NCBI GenBank assembly: GCA_048498395.1
Contig: JBEHYB010000095.1
Location: 1 to 7,408 of the forward strand
DNA length: 7,408 bases
Source of the DNA: Micavibrio_B sp048498395
GTDB lineage: Bacteria > Pseudomonadota > Alphaproteobacteria > Micavibrionales > Micavibrionaceae
Direction of reading: 5' to 3'
Under the pieces are notes generated by a model. It saw only the letters and a list, made by a program, of their open reading frames with translations, had not been told where the DNA came from and ran no database searches. The position numbers were made by a program, and so were the translations under genes. Every line of letters begins with the position of its first letter. The first letter of the stretch is position 1. Below, one piece after another: positions 6,916-7,408 of this stretch.

Positions 6916-7066
6916 ATTTCACCAAATCATTTATTGCGTTCCGTTCGCCTTTCCACCCGGCAAAAATGGCAAGCACTCTTCCCGTCGCCAGTCCGGCTGT
7001 GGACAAAGCGGATTCCACGAAACCCTGTTTTATTGGTAAATCCCTGATTTTATTGAAATAAGGAAA

Positions 7067-7083
7067 CTGGCACGGACCCTGCA
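7067..7083 (+). promoter_or_regulatory. Sigma-54 promoter for flgF
   Basis: CTGGCACGGACCCTGCA matches the consensus YTGGCACGRNNNTTGCW at every fixed position but one (C for the first T of TTGC). The invariant -24 GG (7069-7070) and -12 GC (7081-7082) are separated by exactly ten bases. Transcription should start near 7094, leaving a leader of about 53 bases before the flgF ATG. Rod and hook genes under RpoN with a FlbD- or FleQ-type activator are common, which fits the gene downstream. Confidence 0.85.
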
Positions 7084-7106
7084 ATTCATTCCCCCAAGGT
7101 ACAAAC

Positions 7107-7125
7107 GAGACGGTAAAAACCGCTC
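7107..7125 (+). promoter_or_regulatory. Hairpin in the flgF leader
   Basis: GAG-a-CGGT-AAAA-ACCG-CTC folds into a seven-pair stem with one bulged A and an AAAA loop. It lies just after the predicted sigma-54 start and about 21 bases before the flgF ATG. It has no trailing U-run, so it is not a terminator. It may stabilise the mRNA or affect translation. Confidence 0.35.
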
Positions 7126-7146
7126 AGTAACAATGGGATTAAGGTT

Positions 7147-7408
7147 ATGGATAGTAGTTTATATGTCGGGCTCTCCCGGCAGGTAGTTCTGCAGCGTTCT
7201 ATGGATATCGTGGCCAACAACGTGGCCAACGTCAGCACGCCCGGCTACCGCACGCAAAATCCAATGTTCCAGGAATATCTCTCGAAACCCAAAGGGGCAT
7301 CTGAAGGCCTTTCCATGGTTTACGATAAAGGCCAGTACACGACGACGACACCCGGCACGGCACAATTTACCCCTTTTTCGCTTCGGCGGCGGCGTAGACG
7401 CGGGCGGC
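7147..7408 (+). CDS. flgF: Flagellar basal-body rod protein FlgF (5' part only)
   Basis: FlgF is a proximal rod protein exported through the flagellar type III apparatus. It has no cleaved signal peptide. The 87 visible codons start MDSSLYVGLSRQVVLQRSM and include the rod-family signature ANNVANVSTPGY (23-34), which is typical of FlgF and other axial proteins. SMVYDKGQYTTTTPGTAQFT (56-75) corresponds to the FlgF segment that normally leads into a GNPLDVAI-like stretch. After Thr75 the frame instead reads PFSLRRRRRRGR, which does not resemble FlgF, so the last 37-39 bases are suspect (see findings). FlgF is usually about 240-250 residues, so roughly two thirds is outside the window. The start has AAGG very close and GGGA eight bases upstream. 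Confidence 0.85.
   Translation, partial: MDSSLYVGLSRQVVLQRSMDIVANNVANVSTPGYRTQNPMFQEYLSKPKGASEGLSMVYDKGQYTTTTPGTAQFTPFSLRRRRRRGR

Larger units (their letters stand above)
6850..7146. other. Divergent fliL/flgF intergenic control region
   Basis: This 297-base gap separates the fliL and flgF starts and contains no convincing coding sequence. Seen within it are a near-consensus sigma-54 element for flgF (7067-7083), a leader hairpin (7107-7125), a candidate CtrA box (6901-6915), three GANTC sites (6884-6888, 6889-6893, 7011-7015) and a direct repeat GGCAA (6959-6963 and 6968-6972). The direct repeat lies at a distance where a sigma-54 activator could bind. The fliL side is notably AT-rich. Short open frames here have unlikely composition and no good ribosome sites. 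Confidence 0.8.

Noticed and set aside
6860..7084. Small open frame on the minus strand between fliL and flgF
   Set aside because: It runs through the sigma-54 promoter and the candidate CtrA site, has no recognisable domain and lacks a convincing ribosome site.
1..7408. CRISPR arrays, tRNA or rRNA genes, insertion sequences and phage genes
   Set aside because: No spaced repeat array, cloverleaf-like sequence, transposase motif or integrase motif was seen on either strand. The window is a compact flagellar and chemotaxis cluster.

Overview
The window is a piece of a flagellar motor and chemotaxis gene cluster from an alphaproteobacterium. The evidence for this is the divergent fliL/flgF arrangement, a FliM with a long acidic N-terminal extension before its CheY-binding peptide, the run fliL-fliM-(DUF6468-like)-MotE family, and possible CtrA-like and GANTC (CcrM-type) sites upstream of fliL. 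The genus cannot be named from the sequence. A Rhodospirillales-like or Micavibrio-like lineage is a guess. Both ends of the window cut through genes.

Layout, right to left on the minus strand: fliL (6262-6849), fliM (5076-6164), a small single-membrane-span coiled-coil protein of DUF6468 type (4481-5047), a MotE-family protein (3606-4484, sharing an ATGA start/stop overlap with the previous gene), a 134-base gap, cheY (3085-3471), cheZ (2435-3061), and a large exported protein running off the left edge (1-2387) with AMIN-like beta domains followed by a TPR-like helical region. On the plus strand, the start of flgF (7147-7408) runs off the right edge. The 297-base fliL/flgF intergenic region carries a near-consensus sigma-54 promoter for flgF, a candidate CtrA box and a cluster of GANTC sites on the fliL side.

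How the genes fit together: FliM is the switch-complex subunit that binds phospho-CheY. CheY is the single-domain response regulator and CheZ its phosphatase. FliL supports the stators at the inner membrane. The MotE-family protein is probably a periplasmic or membrane-anchored stator or motor accessory factor, and FlgF is a proximal rod protein. FliM and CheZ carry closely similar CheY-docking peptides (NQSEIDSLL and SQADIDKLL), so the output and signal-termination arms of the pathway lie side by side. The two least characterised genes, the DUF6468-like protein and the AMIN-like/TPR protein, sit inside this motor cluster and are the best candidates for new motor biology. The most unusual local features are a three-codon in-frame mini-ORF just before the AMIN/TPR gene and an abrupt loss of FlgF-like sequence in the last 40 bases.
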